Positions 33,216 to 45,556 of a stretch of 64,000 nt of DNA are shown here, in pieces (the stretch's first letter is position 1; each line of letters begins with the position of its first letter). This stretch comes from Marsupella aquatica (taxonomy: Eukaryota; Marchantiophyta), in contig OZ316897.1 in assembly GCA_973895155.1 (NCBI GenBank), positions 2,666,001 to 2,730,000 of the forward strand, given 5' to 3'. Under the pieces are notes generated by a model. It saw nothing but the letters and a program-made list of their open reading frames with translations. It was not told the origin of the DNA and ran no database searches. A program made the translations under genes and the position numbers.

Positions 33216-35340
33216 GTGTTATCATTATGAAATTTTATATTTGCTGTCATTAATATGATGTGTGAAAAAATACCAGTAAACTGTATACTATACTGTGTAT
33301 GAAGTGGGATATGAACTACTAAAACACAAATACTATGTACACTGTGGTACATTTAGATGACAAGTTTTCGTAACATTTCATTATTTTTTCTTAGGAAGGT
33401 TAAGACACGTAGGTGCATTCATCAGGGATCTTGAAAACAAATCATGCTTTATGGGCGGGGGGATCTTTGACATGATTGGGTGGTGGGACCCCTAAAACGA
33501 AGCCGAAAAAGTGTCTCGATAGGGACAATTTAAAGAAAACTATTAGGATATGGATAAATCACAAGGGGAATAATGTGTGTTTATTAAAAAATTGTTTATT
33601 AAAAAATTGAAGGGATATATTCACGAAAATATAAGGAATAAACCCAAATGACGTATGTCAAGTTCACAAGTATCACTGAAAAATATCTATTGGGCACAAA
33701 GTCAGAAAAACACTAGTACTGTGACTGTTGCACATGATATTCCCATGTTATCATTTTTTACTTGTGTAGACTTCACTGGATCTTCCATTCTTGTCCAAAA
33801 CTAAGCATGGATGGATTGCAAGGTTGTCTGTCTCTTGCAACCCGATGGACCTTGAATCTCCTTGTCAGTGTCTCGAATGGCAGTGTGATCTGATCTGACA
33901 TTATGTACAACTCAAATTGAACCAAGCAAGGGGGAGGATCTTAAAATGCTGATTTGAATCACAGTTGCTGATGCCACTTTGAACTTGGGCTGAGTTGGGA
34001 GTGTCATGGTTACTTGCTAACAGACCTCGAGTTGAGGTGTTAAGCCGTGCTTGGTCTTCCGACCCCAGTCAAAGAAATTAACCCCAAGTCTCGTACACTA
34101 GTTCCATGGTATCTTCTCAAAGATGACATACCAGACTGCTCAATAAGCAGGAGGGACCCAACTTCTGAGAGGGACAGGCTAGGGGTAATTTTTAAGATTC
34201 TTTTTTTTTAGGTGGCCACTGTCAGCTTGTGTGGAGAGAAGATATTATGGAAATTCTCATCCCTAGATTGATTTTTGATCGTTGGATCTTCCTAGATTTA
34301 AGGATTACTGTCAACTTGGATCTTCCTAGATTTAAGGATTACTGTCAAATTCTAGTAATGGGGTTTGTGGCTAGGTGAGAAACCTGCTAATGGAAGACAA
34401 AAAGTCTGGCCAATGTCACTTTGTTAGAAGGAGAAGATACTAAGGATATTTCCTATCTACAGTGTTTCCTAGATTAATTTATGATACGTAGATCTCCCTA
34501 CATTTAAGGATGACCATGAGATTCTGCTAATGGGGTGTTAAATTGGCTAATCGAAATCAAAAAGCAAGGCTAGCTTTAAGCGAAAGCAAACCTGGCGAAG
34601 ACTTTTGGGTGAGGTGGAATTTTTGGGGATTTTCCGCCGCTAGAAAAATGCTCCAGACGCATATCAAAGTGGACTTTTCTCGAGAAACGAGCAGGGGCAG
34701 ACAGATAGATACTGTGGCGAGACGATTGTCGATCGGAGGCGAAGGGCACCGACGGGAAGAGAGAAAACGAGGGTAGAAAGTTGATATTGTAGGCCTGGAG
34801 ATGGACTGGCGGAGACTGTGGAGAAGGGGCGAATGGGCGAAGCGATGGGTTGTGGGAGAGCTGAAGCAAGCAAGCAAGCAGCGCTTCTGTTGAGTGAGTG
34901 AACAACAGAAGAACGGGCATTGGGAGGGAGAAATGGCGATGTTAACAGTAGTCGAGTGCGTCGATGGGCGATGTGGAGCTCTCGAGAGTGAACGAAGTGG
35001 ATGACAATCAGAGAGTTTACGTGCTATAAGGAGTAGCTCAGGCGAGTGCAGCTGAGTTTGGGAATGACCTAAACAGTCGAAGGCTAGGTGCCGTGGGAGG
35101 GAATGGCGGGAGCAGGGCAGCGAGCTCGGTGGAGGCAAGGAGGTGGAGAACAACGAGAAATTGGAGTGGGAGGGGAATGAATTTAGTTCGAGTCCACGGG
35201 GACGGTACAGGGCTAGGGTGTCAACAATGTGCAAAGCGTACCCGGAGTCAAGGATTGACAGTCGGACTAGGAGGTCAGGTAATAGGGCATTTATTAGGAA
35301 GAAGATCATAGCTGGGGGAAAAAGAAGAGGATTAGGAAAG
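33216..35340. other. Intergenic region upstream of the WRNIP1 homologue
   Basis: No gene. A tandem duplication at about 34282-34350 repeats GATCTTCCTAGATTTAAGGA, with a diverged third copy near 34492. From about 34600 the plus strand is purine-rich, which leaves a long open frame on the opposite strand (34557-35309) that I consider spurious. Confidence 0.6.
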
Positions 35341-35345
35341 ACAAG

Positions 35346-35378
35346 GAGGAGAGAGGAGAGAGGAGAGAGGAGAGAAGG
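35346..35378 (+). promoter_or_regulatory. GA-rich GAGAGGA repeat in the likely 5' leader of the WRNIP1 homologue
   Basis: A run of GGAGAGA-type repeats lies about 110-135 bases 5' of the ATG at 35482. In plants such GAGA tracts often occur in core promoters or 5' UTRs. No TATA box is obvious nearby. Confidence 0.4.
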
Positions 35379-35481
35379 AATTCTTTTTAGGATTCGGGGC
35401 GTGGTTTAGACGAATTCGCCGATGAGGTGGAGGAGATGGTGAAGGTTTCAAAGCAATTGAGAGTTAGAACCAGCAGCAGGC

Positions 35482-38013
35482 ATGGACCAACAGCAGCAGC
35501 AAAAGCAGAATCAGCAGCAGGTTGTGGAAATGGGAGGGTTTTCCCTAGAACTCGCGTCTCAAGCATTGGCAGCTACGGGCGCCAAATCCACTCTCAAAGC
35601 CACGGAATGGATTCTGGAACAGCGCCGCGCCGCAGATTTGTCCCACAAGCCCAACAACAACAACAATGCCATCGTCGGCAAGGGCGGCAGGGCGAGCCAG
35701 TCAAGGCTGGACCTTTTTTTCCAGAGTGGGAACGCCAACACTTCGACCGCCTTGCAGCTGAGATCTGTCCCGGAAGATGACCGGGGTTGTTCTGCCGGCG
35801 GTGGTGGTGGTCTTGATGAAAGTGACAGCAATACGTCCGATACTCGTGAGGATGACGTTTCCGAAAATGCCCAATCAGGTGGATCGGGAGAAGGAGCAGA
35901 CACAGCCATAGTAGGAGGTTTTGATAGTGGCGGAGGAGCACAGCTGGGATGGTGGCCTGTAAATTCTGTTCGAGGAGAGCGAGAGGGTGTAGGATCATCA
36001 GGCCATGGAGCAGGGGGAGGAGTGAGGGCCTCAGACAAAACTCCACGATTCGGTCTGGCCAAAGGTGGCTCAATGACACCTGTGACGAGGGAGGAGGAAC
36101 CAGCACCAGAAGTTGTTGGTGGTGGCGCTTCTAGTCAGGTCAAGCGTGCCTCGTTGGGTAAGAAAGCTAATCATGTTGGTGGTGGTGGAAGTGGCTCTGC
36201 TCCCAAACGACTAAAACAATACGGAGCTGAAGCTCATGAATCAGCTCTAGCTCCGATTTTCTCCAGTCCTCAGACCTTTCGGCTCAGTAGCAAGCAGAAG
36301 GTTGCGAATGTAGCAGCGGAAAATAAGCCGGGGAATAGGAAAAGCCTGGCCCCCTTAGCAGAGAGAATGAGACCAGTCACTGTAGATGACATCGTGGGGC
36401 AGGATTCTCCACGGCAAATGTTGAGGAATTTACTGGACAATGCAATAGTGCATTCCATGATTTTATATGGACCACCTGGAACTGGGAAGACCTCTTTGGC
36501 CAGAGCAATTGCCCGCTCGTTGCCGGGGTGTCACTTTGTTGGTCTGTCTGCTGTCCACAGCGGGACTAAGGAGGTGAGAGTGGTGCTGGAGGAGGCCAAG
36601 AAGCAGAGGAAGCGACACGGGCGAAGGACGCTCCTCTTCCTGGACGAGGTGCACAGATTCAACAAAACGCAGCAGGATCTGTTTCTCGCCTCTGTGGAAG
36701 ATGGTGACATTATTTTCGTAGGAGCCACGACTGAGAATCCGTCGTTCGAAATCAATGCTGCTCTCCTCTCCAGGTGTCCAGTGCTCACTCTTTATAAACT
36801 GGAACCCGAGCATTTGAGGAAGTTGTTGGAAAGGGCAATTGCAGATCGGGAGAAAGGAGTGCTTGCCTCACTTCCAGATTGTGCATCTGTTACTGGAGCT
36901 GGAGATTGTATCATTAGAGTCGAGGAGGATGCGTTGGTCTTCCTGGCCGGTGCAGCTGACGGAGATGCCAGAGTTGCCCTGAATGCCATTGAGGTGGCCG
37001 CCGCTGTCGCCTATTCTGAGGCTAAAGTCAGCAGAACTCAAAGTAAGGAAGTGATTGGCACCGTTCTCACTTGTCGAGCCGGAGCTCTGGAGAAGATAGG
37101 ATCGTCGGGTAACATAACCGGACTGGGGAAGTCTGTATATGTGACTGAAAGAGGTGGCAACGGATTTGGATCCAAACGTTTGGAGGCTTTGATTGAGAAT
37201 GCTAGGGATAGCTCCCCCGCGAATGAGGATTATTCCAAGCCGTTCAAGAGGTTTGTGGGTGGGAAAGAAATTACCCCTTTGCACAGGTTTGAGAGGGAGG
37301 TGGTGTCTCTGAGCGCTGGAGATGGGAGCAAAGACGCCATGTCTCTCAGGGGCGTGGAGCCGACAGAGCCAATTGAAAGCAAATTGAGCAATCCAGACGC
37401 AATAGTGCCAGATGGAGCTGATTTGGATGTGAGTGGAGGACCTGGACTGGTGGTGAGAGTGACCCTAACTCATGCTCGCGAAGCCTTCCAAAGGTCTCAC
37501 ATTCTATACGACAAGACTGGGGAGGAACATTACAACATCATAAGTGCTTTACACAAGTCCATGAGGGGGGCGGATGCAAACGCCGCTATATACTGGTTAG
37601 CTAGAATGCTGGAAGGGGGTGAAGGGCCTTTATATGTGGCACGGAGACTTATTAGATTTGCGAGTGAGGATGTTGGTTTGGCTGATCCCCACGCCATGGA
37701 GGTGGCTGTGGCATGCTATCAAGCCTGCCACTTTTTGGGGATGCCCGAGTGTAATGTCAACCTGGCCCAGTGCGTCGTGTATCTTGCCGACGCTCCGAAG
37801 TCAGTGGTGGTGTATCAGGCCATCGAGGCTGCGCAAAAGCTAGTCAGGGAGACGCAGCAGAATGAGCCCGTTCCTTTTCATCTTCGCAATGCTCCTACAA
37901 GGCTCATGAAGGACATGGGCTATGGACGGGGATATATATATCCTCCGGGTCATCCTGGGCGAGTCGAGCAAGAGTACATGCCTCCATCACTACAGGGACA
38001 CAAGTTTCTGTAA
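35482..38013 (+). CDS. WRNIP1/RarA (MgsA) family AAA+ ATPase, single exon
   Basis: 843 residues from the ATG after a CAG-rich leader. This family acts at stalled replication forks. The N-terminus has a UBA-like helix set (FSLELASQALAATGAKSTLKATEWIL, split by my reading at about 20-46). At 73-80 is QSRLDLFF, an exact PCNA-interacting PIP-box pattern (Q-x-x-L-x-x-F-F). A long acidic/Gly-rich linker follows to about 290. The AAA+ core shows LAERMRPVTVDDIVGQ, Walker A GPPGTGKT (330-337), Walker B LLFLDEVHRF (D388, E389) and sensor 1 GATTENPSFE. The C-terminal family region has YDKTGEEHYNIISALHKS, GSDANAA-like GADANAAIYWLARML, ARRLIRFASEDVGLADP and MKDMGYGRGY. Between core and C-terminus is an insertion typical of plant members. 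The gene is intact, intronless and apparently functional. Confidence 0.92.
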   Translation: MDQQQQQKQNQQQVVEMGGFSLELASQALAATGAKSTLKATEWILEQRRAADLSHKPNNNNNAIVGKGGRASQSRLDLFFQSGNANTSTALQLRSVPEDDRGCSAGGGGGLDESDSNTSDTREDDVSENAQSGGSGEGADTAIVGGFDSGGGAQLGWWPVNSVRGEREGVGSSGHGAGGGVRASDKTPRFGLAKGGSMTPVTREEEPAPEVVGGGASSQVKRASLGKKANHVGGGGSGSAPKRLKQYGAEAHESALAPIFSSPQTFRLSSKQKVANVAAENKPGNRKSLAPLAERMRPVTVDDIVGQDSPRQMLRNLLDNAIVHSMILYGPPGTGKTSLARAIARSLPGCHFVGLSAVHSGTKEVRVVLEEAKKQRKRHGRRTLLFLDEVHRFNKTQQDLFLASVEDGDIIFVGATTENPSFEINAALLSRCPVLTLYKLEPEHLRKLLERAIADREKGVLASLPDCASVTGAGDCIIRVEEDALVFLAGAADGDARVALNAIEVAAAVAYSEAKVSRTQSKEVIGTVLTCRAGALEKIGSSGNITGLGKSVYVTERGGNGFGSKRLEALIENARDSSPANEDYSKPFKRFVGGKEITPLHRFEREVVSLSAGDGSKDAMSLRGVEPTEPIESKLSNPDAIVPDGADLDVSGGPGLVVRVTLTHAREAFQRSHILYDKTGEEHYNIISALHKSMRGADANAAIYWLARMLEGGEGPLYVARRLIRFASEDVGLADPHAMEVAVACYQACHFLGMPECNVNLAQCVVYLADAPKSVVVYQAIEAAQKLVRETQQNEPVPFHLRNAPTRLMKDMGYGRGYIYPPGHPGRVEQEYMPPSLQGHKFL

Positions 38014-41000
38014 CGGCCGGAGATCAGAGATTGAAGGTGAATCCTATCCCCTCTTCGCTCTCCCTCCACCTCTCCCTCCTTCAATCCATCACTTTGTTGA
38101 TGATGGGCCCCTGCCAGGTGCTCATTCTGGTCACTATGTTTTGCCCGCCTCTTAGTTATGATGTTTTGCTCTTCAAATGTATCTTCTTACCTTCGGCTGA
38201 TAGGATATTTCCTCTTTCAAGGCTCGAAAAATCGAATTTCGAACATGGGAGAACATGAAGAGACTGTTGCAGTCCTTAACAGCCAACATTTCATGAAATT
38301 CGCGATACGTTCTCTCTTAGTGGAGTCTTTCCACGATTATGTGGCATTAGGTCATCACCATCAGGTGTGGGCGCGCACCAGTTTGAACAGATATTCTTGC
38401 GAAACCCAGGTTTTCATGTCGAACAAAGAGAGTGATCTCGTCTATGTTCTCCACTCTTAAACCCTGTCCTGCCCAATACCTGGTGACGAGGGATCTATGT
38501 CTTTCTGGCGCTGGCGTGTTGGTTCTAAGAACAGGATGGTTTTTTGACACGTGACTGGCAGATCTTGCAAATAGGTATGCAAGGTAAATTGCCGAGGGTT
38601 ACAGACACCCAGGTAGCAGATAGCTCGCCGAGTAGCCAGTCTTGAGAGAGGTTAGATCCAATGTTGGTCGAAGAGCAGAATATGGGTAACAAGTCTTTGA
38701 AATAACAGAGTGCACCTATAACTAACAGAGCAGACCGCAAAGATTGAATTTGAGTATGTCCGAATGCAGACTTGATAAGAGGGATATGACCAAAGACGGA
38801 TATGACCAAACAAAGCCTGAGCAGAAAAAGCTGTGAGAAGCAAAACTGTGAATTGACTGCCACAGGCTTTTGTGTGGACCACTTCACCGATGCTTTTGGT
38901 CTCCAATATTATGAAAAGCACCTGCAGTAAGGCTGCCGAATTTCTGACAGTTGCCTCGTTAGGTAGTAAGGAGACGTCATGTTCCTACCATGAATCAATT
39001 CCAGGATTGGATGGAGTGGACTCAAAAACCACCTGCACATGGGGAAGGGAACCATTTGAAATTGTATCTGAATGGAAATCTAATTGGAAGTATATTGGCA
39101 TATAAACAGTTGGTTGATAATTCGTGGTATTACTTGTTAAGGACCCCTCAATTTTGTTTTTCCAGCTCCTGTGGCTTATTTCTGATGAATCTGTCGTCAT
39201 GGATGTGCATGTGGCAGGTTTGTGACAGAAAAGCTCGGTCTTGATGCTGGTAGCAGGGAGTTGAGCACCTCCCTATGTATGAGCCCAAACAGGCGGAAAT
39301 TCAGATTTTTTTTAGCCTTTGAGAATGCGAGAGACTCGGTGGAAGTAGTCCCCAGATTTTGCTTATAAATTGTACTTAAAAGTGCTCCTCGGGCTAAGGA
39401 TATGTACAGCAGTTTTCCAGAGCTTTTGTCATCTAAAACCAACCACAGGAAGGCGTCTATTGGACAGGTAGATTCCTGGTCGTTTGAATGTTTCTTACAA
39501 CGCTGTTGTACGGGACATTTTGGGGGGAAAGGACTTATCAGTGACGGGAATGCTACCCACGGACGTGGAAATGTTCAACACCTTCACTGTCCATTCAAAA
39601 GTTGGCTTCATTTTAGAAACTGTTTTATCACAAGGAGCCAGCCATAACCATAATGAGTTTCTTGGAAGCTATTGAATGTGGGCTGCGCTACTCAATCTCT
39701 ACTCGGGCCAAGCTGCAATTAAGCTTTCTCACAACCGTATGTGAATATGTGACGTGAAATGTGAACTTGAAACTAAATGATGTTTGAGTCTCAATTAGTT
39801 TGGATGTCCCTAGATTTCGATGAGTAAGTTTCGTTGAATCGACAAAGGACTCGAACCAGTAGGAATAAGTCCTCAATTCTTTCTTGGAAGGCTAGTCTAC
39901 CTAATTTTAGACAGGATCTAGAGCAATCTAAACTTTTTGCCGGGATCCCCAGACAAGGGGTTCAACTGATTACGTAACTTTGTGTGATTCACTGGTCAAT
40001 TAGCTACGAAAGACAACGGTCTCCATTTGGAATTTACTTCATCGACTGATCAGAGTTGTCCAAAGACAAGCTTTGGCATAAACGGAATCTTCGTTCAAAG
40101 AAACAAAACCTCTGTTGGGAATCCTGCCTTCCACCAATTTTAAACATAATGCTTGCTGCAGTCTGTCTGACAAGGGAGTGATAACTGTTGGAAACATCCA
40201 TTGGCTAGTCTGATTGACAAGTAGGTGAAAGTGTTGTCCAAAGAAACCTGAATTGGCATGAACGGAATCTTCGTTCAGAGAAACGAAACCCACCCATAGA
40301 AAGAGAGTTGAATAATTGATATAGGCCACTGCAAGAGTGAGAAAAATAATTACGGCTTTAGTACAAAACAATCTCGTTAATATGATCTTCCACCTTGACT
40401 ACTCTGTGGTCCATTCTCCTTTCAAAGCAGCAAACCTCAGCGTGAAAAATAGCAAAGCCACCACGTTTGTGTATCTCCTTTCCTTGAAGTCAATAAACCT
40501 TCCCGCTGCAGCTAAGCTCAAATATCTGCCACCTGATTTTAACGACAAGGCAACATTTCTCTTTGACATATTTGAGTTTCAAGTTGAGTAGATATTTTGC
40601 GGAGGTAAACTATTGCACAACATTTGTTGACAGGCGGTACCCGATTAGCGCTCAAGCCTTGTGCGAGTATGTCGCTTTTCGTGAAATCAGAGAGCTAGAT
40701 TCCCAACTAAGGAAGCCCATGGAAGGTCGGAAATAAGTCCACTCCAGTATACGACAACATTGTAATGTACCTCTCCACTGGGATGAGTAGCCTCAGGTCT
40801 TTCAGTCGTTTCATGCAGTCACCCCAGGTCTCGACCTTGAATTTCTACCGTAGCAAACCGAAATTCTTCCTTTGAGATTGATCGAAAAGGTAACTCTGTT
40901 TGAAGCAGCTTCGCTCCCAACCTTTCATAGGCTAATTTAAAAGCATCGATGAGCACGAAGGTTCAGATATTGGCATGCTCATTGCCGTGATGATCTTCCC

Positions 41001-41840
41001 TCACTAACAAACGATCTCTTAAATGTCGAGTACATGTATTGTCCTAGGTTGTCCCAATGCACAGTATGACCATCGAATCCACACCTTTCTGTCTTAGAGA
41101 ACGAACAAAACATCAGCTCCCGAAACAGTACTTTCACATTTTCTGATAACATGTGGCGACTCACAGCTAGATTGGCAAGCCGCAGTTGCAGTACTACTAC
41201 TGTAGAGGAATAGACAAGTTCAACTGCTAATCCCGGCCTTAAGCTGATATCAAAAAGAGACAACATGGTCTTAAAGCCCAAGAGAGGGCTCCGGAAAGAA
41301 TTGTGAGAACATACATTTGTAAGTCAACAGACAAGAGTAACGAAACCAGAAGTTTCGCAAACTGTGAACTTTCCAACTTCTTCGTGCCAGTGAACTGCCC
41401 AAATTCTTTGAGTCCTTTTATACCAAACTCGCTTCCATGGACAGATCTCTACCAATCCGCAGCTTCCATTAAGAATGACGGAGTAGCATTCTGGACCAAT
41501 TTGGTGATTTTAACATTTACATCGAGGGCTAAAATTTTAAGTCACCACCGACTACTGAAGCGTAGGAATAATATAGAGCCTGAATAGGTATAATATCCAA
41601 AAGTTAATTAATTACAGGACGTTCGACACACGTTCGACACTCAACCCAACTATCAGCGTAATAGGTATCCTCCTCGTCCAATTTTCCTCCATACCTTTCG
41701 GAAAGGTAAAAAGAGTTCAAATTCAAAACGAACCTTGTCGTTCCTCACGCGTAAGTGGTCACTAAGAGGGAATACAAAGGCGATGTCCAGCTCATACAAA
41801 ATACACAACTAAATTTGGGGACGTAGTACGGGTACAGTTG
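38014..41840. other. Intergenic region, weak coding hints only
   Basis: No gene supported. A protein-like run on the plus strand at about 39478-39675 (LNVSYNAVVRDILGGKD, TDVEMFNTFTVHSK) ends in a stop and could be a relic exon. The stretches at 40065-40110 and 40230-40290 contain a near-duplicate (AAACGGAATCTTCGTTCA(a/g)AGAAAC). Otherwise nothing is recognised. Confidence 0.5.
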
Positions 41841-42923
41841 TCATATCTCGCCATAGGCCCTTTTAGATATTAGTGAATATTCACCGCCCATAAGCTCAAG
41901 CACTTGTCTCCAAAGTGGTCTTTTCAACCTGATGCACTGGTCGGTCACAATGTCTCTAGAACCCGATGCAAGATACCATACACCATGGGCTACTTCCCGC
42001 TCCAGTTGGCCCGGACGCCAGCCACAAAACCCGAGAAACCATCGATAGTCATTAGGCACAGTCTCACAACCTTTCACACTCTTATTGACTGCATCAGGTC
42101 CCCCAAGATAAACTCCGGATATCACTTCTTTCGAGTCCTGCAACCCAGGGACACCATGGATGACTTGAATTAAGTTTGTGCCGACGTCACCGCCCATGTA
42201 CAGCGGCGATTCTGTGAATTCAGGCTTGAACTTTTCGAATCCTGGGACCTGCCCCAATGCGTAACTGGTAGGTCTGTTGAGAATAAATCCTGCACTCCCA
42301 TCCTCGTCATGCTCGAAGAGAAAGATTACTGCTTGGTTGAAGTACGTCTGCCGGCTGCCAAACGCGGTGGGGTGAGCAATGAGAAGGCATCCCTTCTCCG
42401 GTTCCACCAACGCATGTGCCCAGCGTCGTGGGTCTTCGTCCTTCTTGGGATCTACAGAATTGTTAGCACCTTTCACCAGCCTTGCCCTAAACCACCTCCA
42501 ATCCGTGGTTTGCAGCCTGAAACTGGCCTCGAAGTCCAGATCCTCATCGTCCTTGCCACCCCCATTGGTGCCACTGGGGCCCGGCTCACTACTCCCTGGC
42601 TCGTTGCTGTCCGGTTCTCTGCTTCCCGCAGAGATCTGCTGCACTCTGATCCCTCTTCTTCCTAATCCTCTGCTACTCCTTCCTCGTCTAAGCTCTGCTA
42701 CGTTTACTCCACCCACCCTTTCGAGGCGGGAGTTGGAGTTGCTGGGACAACCCAACTTTCCTCCTCCTGCTGCTGCTCTGAGGTCGTCCGATGTAAAACC
42801 CCTTCTGCGTAATTGGGACCGAAACGATGACGCACAGCAGGAAGTGGAAGATGGAGAAGGACACGGGGCAGGTGAAGACGCCAAAGCTGCTGCTGGAATT
42901 GATCCCAGCGTAATGGTCGCCAT
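41841..42923 (-). CDS. UPF0301 (YqgE/AlgH, DUF179) protein, likely plastid-targeted
   Basis: 360 residues, single exon, ATG 42923. Residues 1 to about 60 are rich in Ser/Ala/Pro/Arg with few acidic residues, as in chloroplast transit peptides. A Ser/Gly/Glu-rich linker follows. The UPF0301 domain spans about 170-345: KGCLLIAHPTAF, FNQAVIFLFEHDEDGSAGFILNRPT, LYMGGDV, GVYLGGP, then RWFLGFCGWRPGQLEREV and GVWYLASGS. The biochemical role of this family is not established. The bacterial domain with an N-terminal extension is the usual land-plant form. No disruption is seen. Confidence 0.85.
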   Translation of the reverse strand: MATITLGSIPAAALASSPAPCPSPSSTSCCASSFRSQLRRRGFTSDDLRAAAGGGKLGCPSNSNSRLERVGGVNVAELRRGRSSRGLGRRGIRVQQISAGSREPDSNEPGSSEPGPSGTNGGGKDDEDLDFEASFRLQTTDWRWFRARLVKGANNSVDPKKDEDPRRWAHALVEPEKGCLLIAHPTAFGSRQTYFNQAVIFLFEHDEDGSAGFILNRPTSYALGQVPGFEKFKPEFTESPLYMGGDVGTNLIQVIHGVPGLQDSKEVISGVYLGGPDAVNKSVKGCETVPNDYRWFLGFCGWRPGQLEREVAHGVWYLASGSRDIVTDQCIRLKRPLWRQVLELMGGEYSLISKRAYGEI

Positions 42924-45331
42924 TGTTGGACCGGATTCTCAGCCACAATCCCTGTATGCTTCAACAGAAATCCACTAACGATTCCTAACCAGCGGCGGAC
43001 ACGGAAACCACAGCAACGGGAGGAGGAGACAGGGACGCCATAGCTCACTCAGGCCTCGGAGACGGGAGCAAAATGCGTGCGCCAACTTGCGCAATAATTG
43101 ACAAGTTGGCAAATTGGCATGCCGGACGGAGACGATTGGGATGAAAGACCAAATGGGTGAGCTCAGTCTTGCTTTCGTCGCAACTGGGTGACGGTCTCGA
43201 TTCCTTCACAAAAGGAATGAACGAGAGACTGACAGCTCCGTCCCTCTCGATTCCTTCACCACACGGACGAACGAGAGTTCTTCGTCAGTCGCTCAAGAGT
43301 ACAGTACTGGAGTTCTCAGCTTCCACTCATTTACTCTTCCAATCTTCCTCGATGATTCCTTTTTTTTCATTTTTACTTCTTTGTGTTTTATTAGTGAGCA
43401 CTTCTGTCCCTTGAAAACCGAAAGCTCCAATAGGCCCATCCAACATATGATAGACGTCTGGCTTTGGAGCATACAATTTTATGCAATTTTATGCTGGGTA
43501 GCCACAAGGGGGACAATACCCAGGGGTTACTCTTTGGAGCATACAATTTTATGCTGGTTGGCCGCAAGGGGACAATATCCAGGGGTTAGACAGGACCTAG
43601 ACCAAGCATACAATTTTATGTAGGGACCTCATGCTTTGGAGCATACAATTTTATCTTGGGTGACAAGGGGGAATTGACCCGGGGATCAGGACCCAGACCA
43701 GGAGGGAGAGAGTATTAAACCAGGCTCCCAAAGCGGGCTAGCCAGGGGTTGAGAAGATAAGCAATACTCCCACCACACCCCACCCACCACACACACACAC
43801 ACATGTACCCTCCACACCCTTTGCATGTGGACGGAGGATTGAATCTGGGACCTCTCGGTTCTAGGCTCATCCTCTGGCCATTGACCAAAGTTTTAATGAG
43901 CAGTTGTTTGTGTTAGGGAGCACGAGCCCTTATTATTTAGATAGGGATGAAAAAATCATCTTGTATGATCATTATTTTGACATATATAATATCTCTGTTT
44001 TGTTTCATCCACATAAATTTTGGTGGGCCCTAGAGTCAGTGTCTAGAGGTTTCACTCTAGAAGCCTAACCCCAATTCTAGTTTTTCTTAGAGATTAGTTA
44101 TATAGAATTTGGCTCCTGGTTTCAGTGTGCTTTAAATTCTTTCTTAATGCCATTCTTAATGCTCTGACTCCGTGATTTTTCTCTTTGTAATTTTCAGGTA
44201 AATGTACATCAAAATGCACAGACAGTACAGTTTTGGATGGGCTCAGTATGTAAAGTTTCATCTATTTTTACTTAAGATGATAGAAATAAGAAATCTACTT
44301 TATTGTCATTACAGTATTGTTAGCATAGCAATAATGGCCCCGCAAAAATCAAGCAAACGCCTTGTTGGCTCACAATACACTGGAAAGAGTACTTCACTAT
44401 TTATGAAGCTTTTCTCTTTGTACCTTTCTGTACTTTCTGAAGAAACTTAGTCCAATGCCCATGTCTTGCACACTACTGAGATTGAGGGATGTTGATGAAA
44501 ATGTTGTCAAACATAAGTGAAATGGCCAGGCAGTTAATGAACTGCAAAGAGAATGAATGATGGGTTTGGTGTGAAAAAGGTGCACAGTGACACCTTTAGG
44601 GGTGTCTTGCACATATGCAACCTTTCAATTTGTGCCTAAACTGGTCTAGCAGCTCACTAATACTGGAGAATTTGATGCCTGACCCTGCTCATGAGGCAGG
44701 CTCCACAGCTTAACAAATGAAATGTCAAGGCAAAGTAGCACTGGAGTAGGGGTGCCTTCTCATTGCTCACCCCACCCCCTTAAAAAAACACAGAAATCAA
44801 AAGTGTGCCCTACAGATACAATGCAAACTGTACACACATAAATGACCAAACATTTAGGGCCATGTGCATGCAAGACAACTCTTAGGTCCATCTCATGGCT
44901 AGGAGAATAGGTCACCATAAAGAAACAGCTACCGTCTTTCCCTAAACACGCCGCCTGGTTGTTGTGTTCAAAAATGGATTTTTCCAGGTCTCCATAAGAA
45001 AAAGTATTTTTCTTCAAACACAACGTCATTTTAACACAACGCCCGGATGTTGTGTTCGAGTTGGACACTGTGTTTGAGATTGGACCCTAAAGTGTTCTAC
45101 ATTGAGCACAAACAGTAAAACATTCAAGAATCATATGATAGTGCAAATATTCAAACACAAAGTCAATATTTGAACACAAAGCCATTTTCAAACACAACAC
45201 CTGCAAATCCAAAAAATGAAAACCATAGTGAAAACTCAAATACAATGCCCCGGGCGCACTATTCAAACAGAGCAACCCATGGCCCACTATTTGAATCAAG
45301 GCCATGGCATTGTGTTCACGGAGGATGGTAA
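42924..45331. other. Intergenic region with short repeats
   Basis: No gene supported. At about 43465-43680 a motif GGAGCATACAATTTTATGC or close variant recurs four times with ACAAGGGGGACAATA(C/T)CCAGGGGTTA between copies. A (CA)n microsatellite lies at about 43785-43803. A phrase TCTAGAGG(T)TTCACTCTAGA at about 44045 also occurs in the array near 59.3 kb. Around 45.0-45.2 kb the phrase (A/T)TTCAAACACAA recurs. Confidence 0.6.
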
Positions 45332-45556
45332 TGTTGAGCATAGACAACATTCGCAATTGCAAGCCCATGAACCATCCAACAGCAAGCTCATGAACCATCC
45401 AACGCACAAGAGTCGACACAGAGAGATACATGGTTCACCTCCACATGAGGCTACGTCCACAGGAACACACAAGAGCTTTATTGCACTCTAGGCCGAATGG
45501 CCATACCGAGCATTCACAGCACAAGCTCTCCCTATCTCTCAACTAGCTCCGTAACA
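45332..45556 (-). mobile_element. LTR-like segment, copy B (solo LTR candidate)
   Basis: Read on the minus strand it runs from TGTTACGGAGC to GTCTATGCTCAACA, thus TG...CA ended, about 225 bp. It matches 6020-6186 over its downstream part. It contains AATAAAG followed by TCTTGTGTGTTCC. Relative to copy A it carries an extra tandem duplication of GTTGGATGGTTCATG(A/G)GCTTG. No matching 5-bp target duplication is visible at these ends, so the 5' border may lie further out. Confidence 0.5.

Noticed and set aside
34557-35309. A 250-codon open frame on the minus strand upstream of the WRNIP1 homologue
   Set aside because: It mirrors a purine-rich plus-strand leader; composition is Ser/Pro/Leu low-complexity with no domain, and no conserved motif appears.
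35559-36106. Long minus-strand frames opposite the WRNIP1 N-terminus
   Set aside because: They lie inside the linker of a confidently identified gene on the other strand and have only biased composition.
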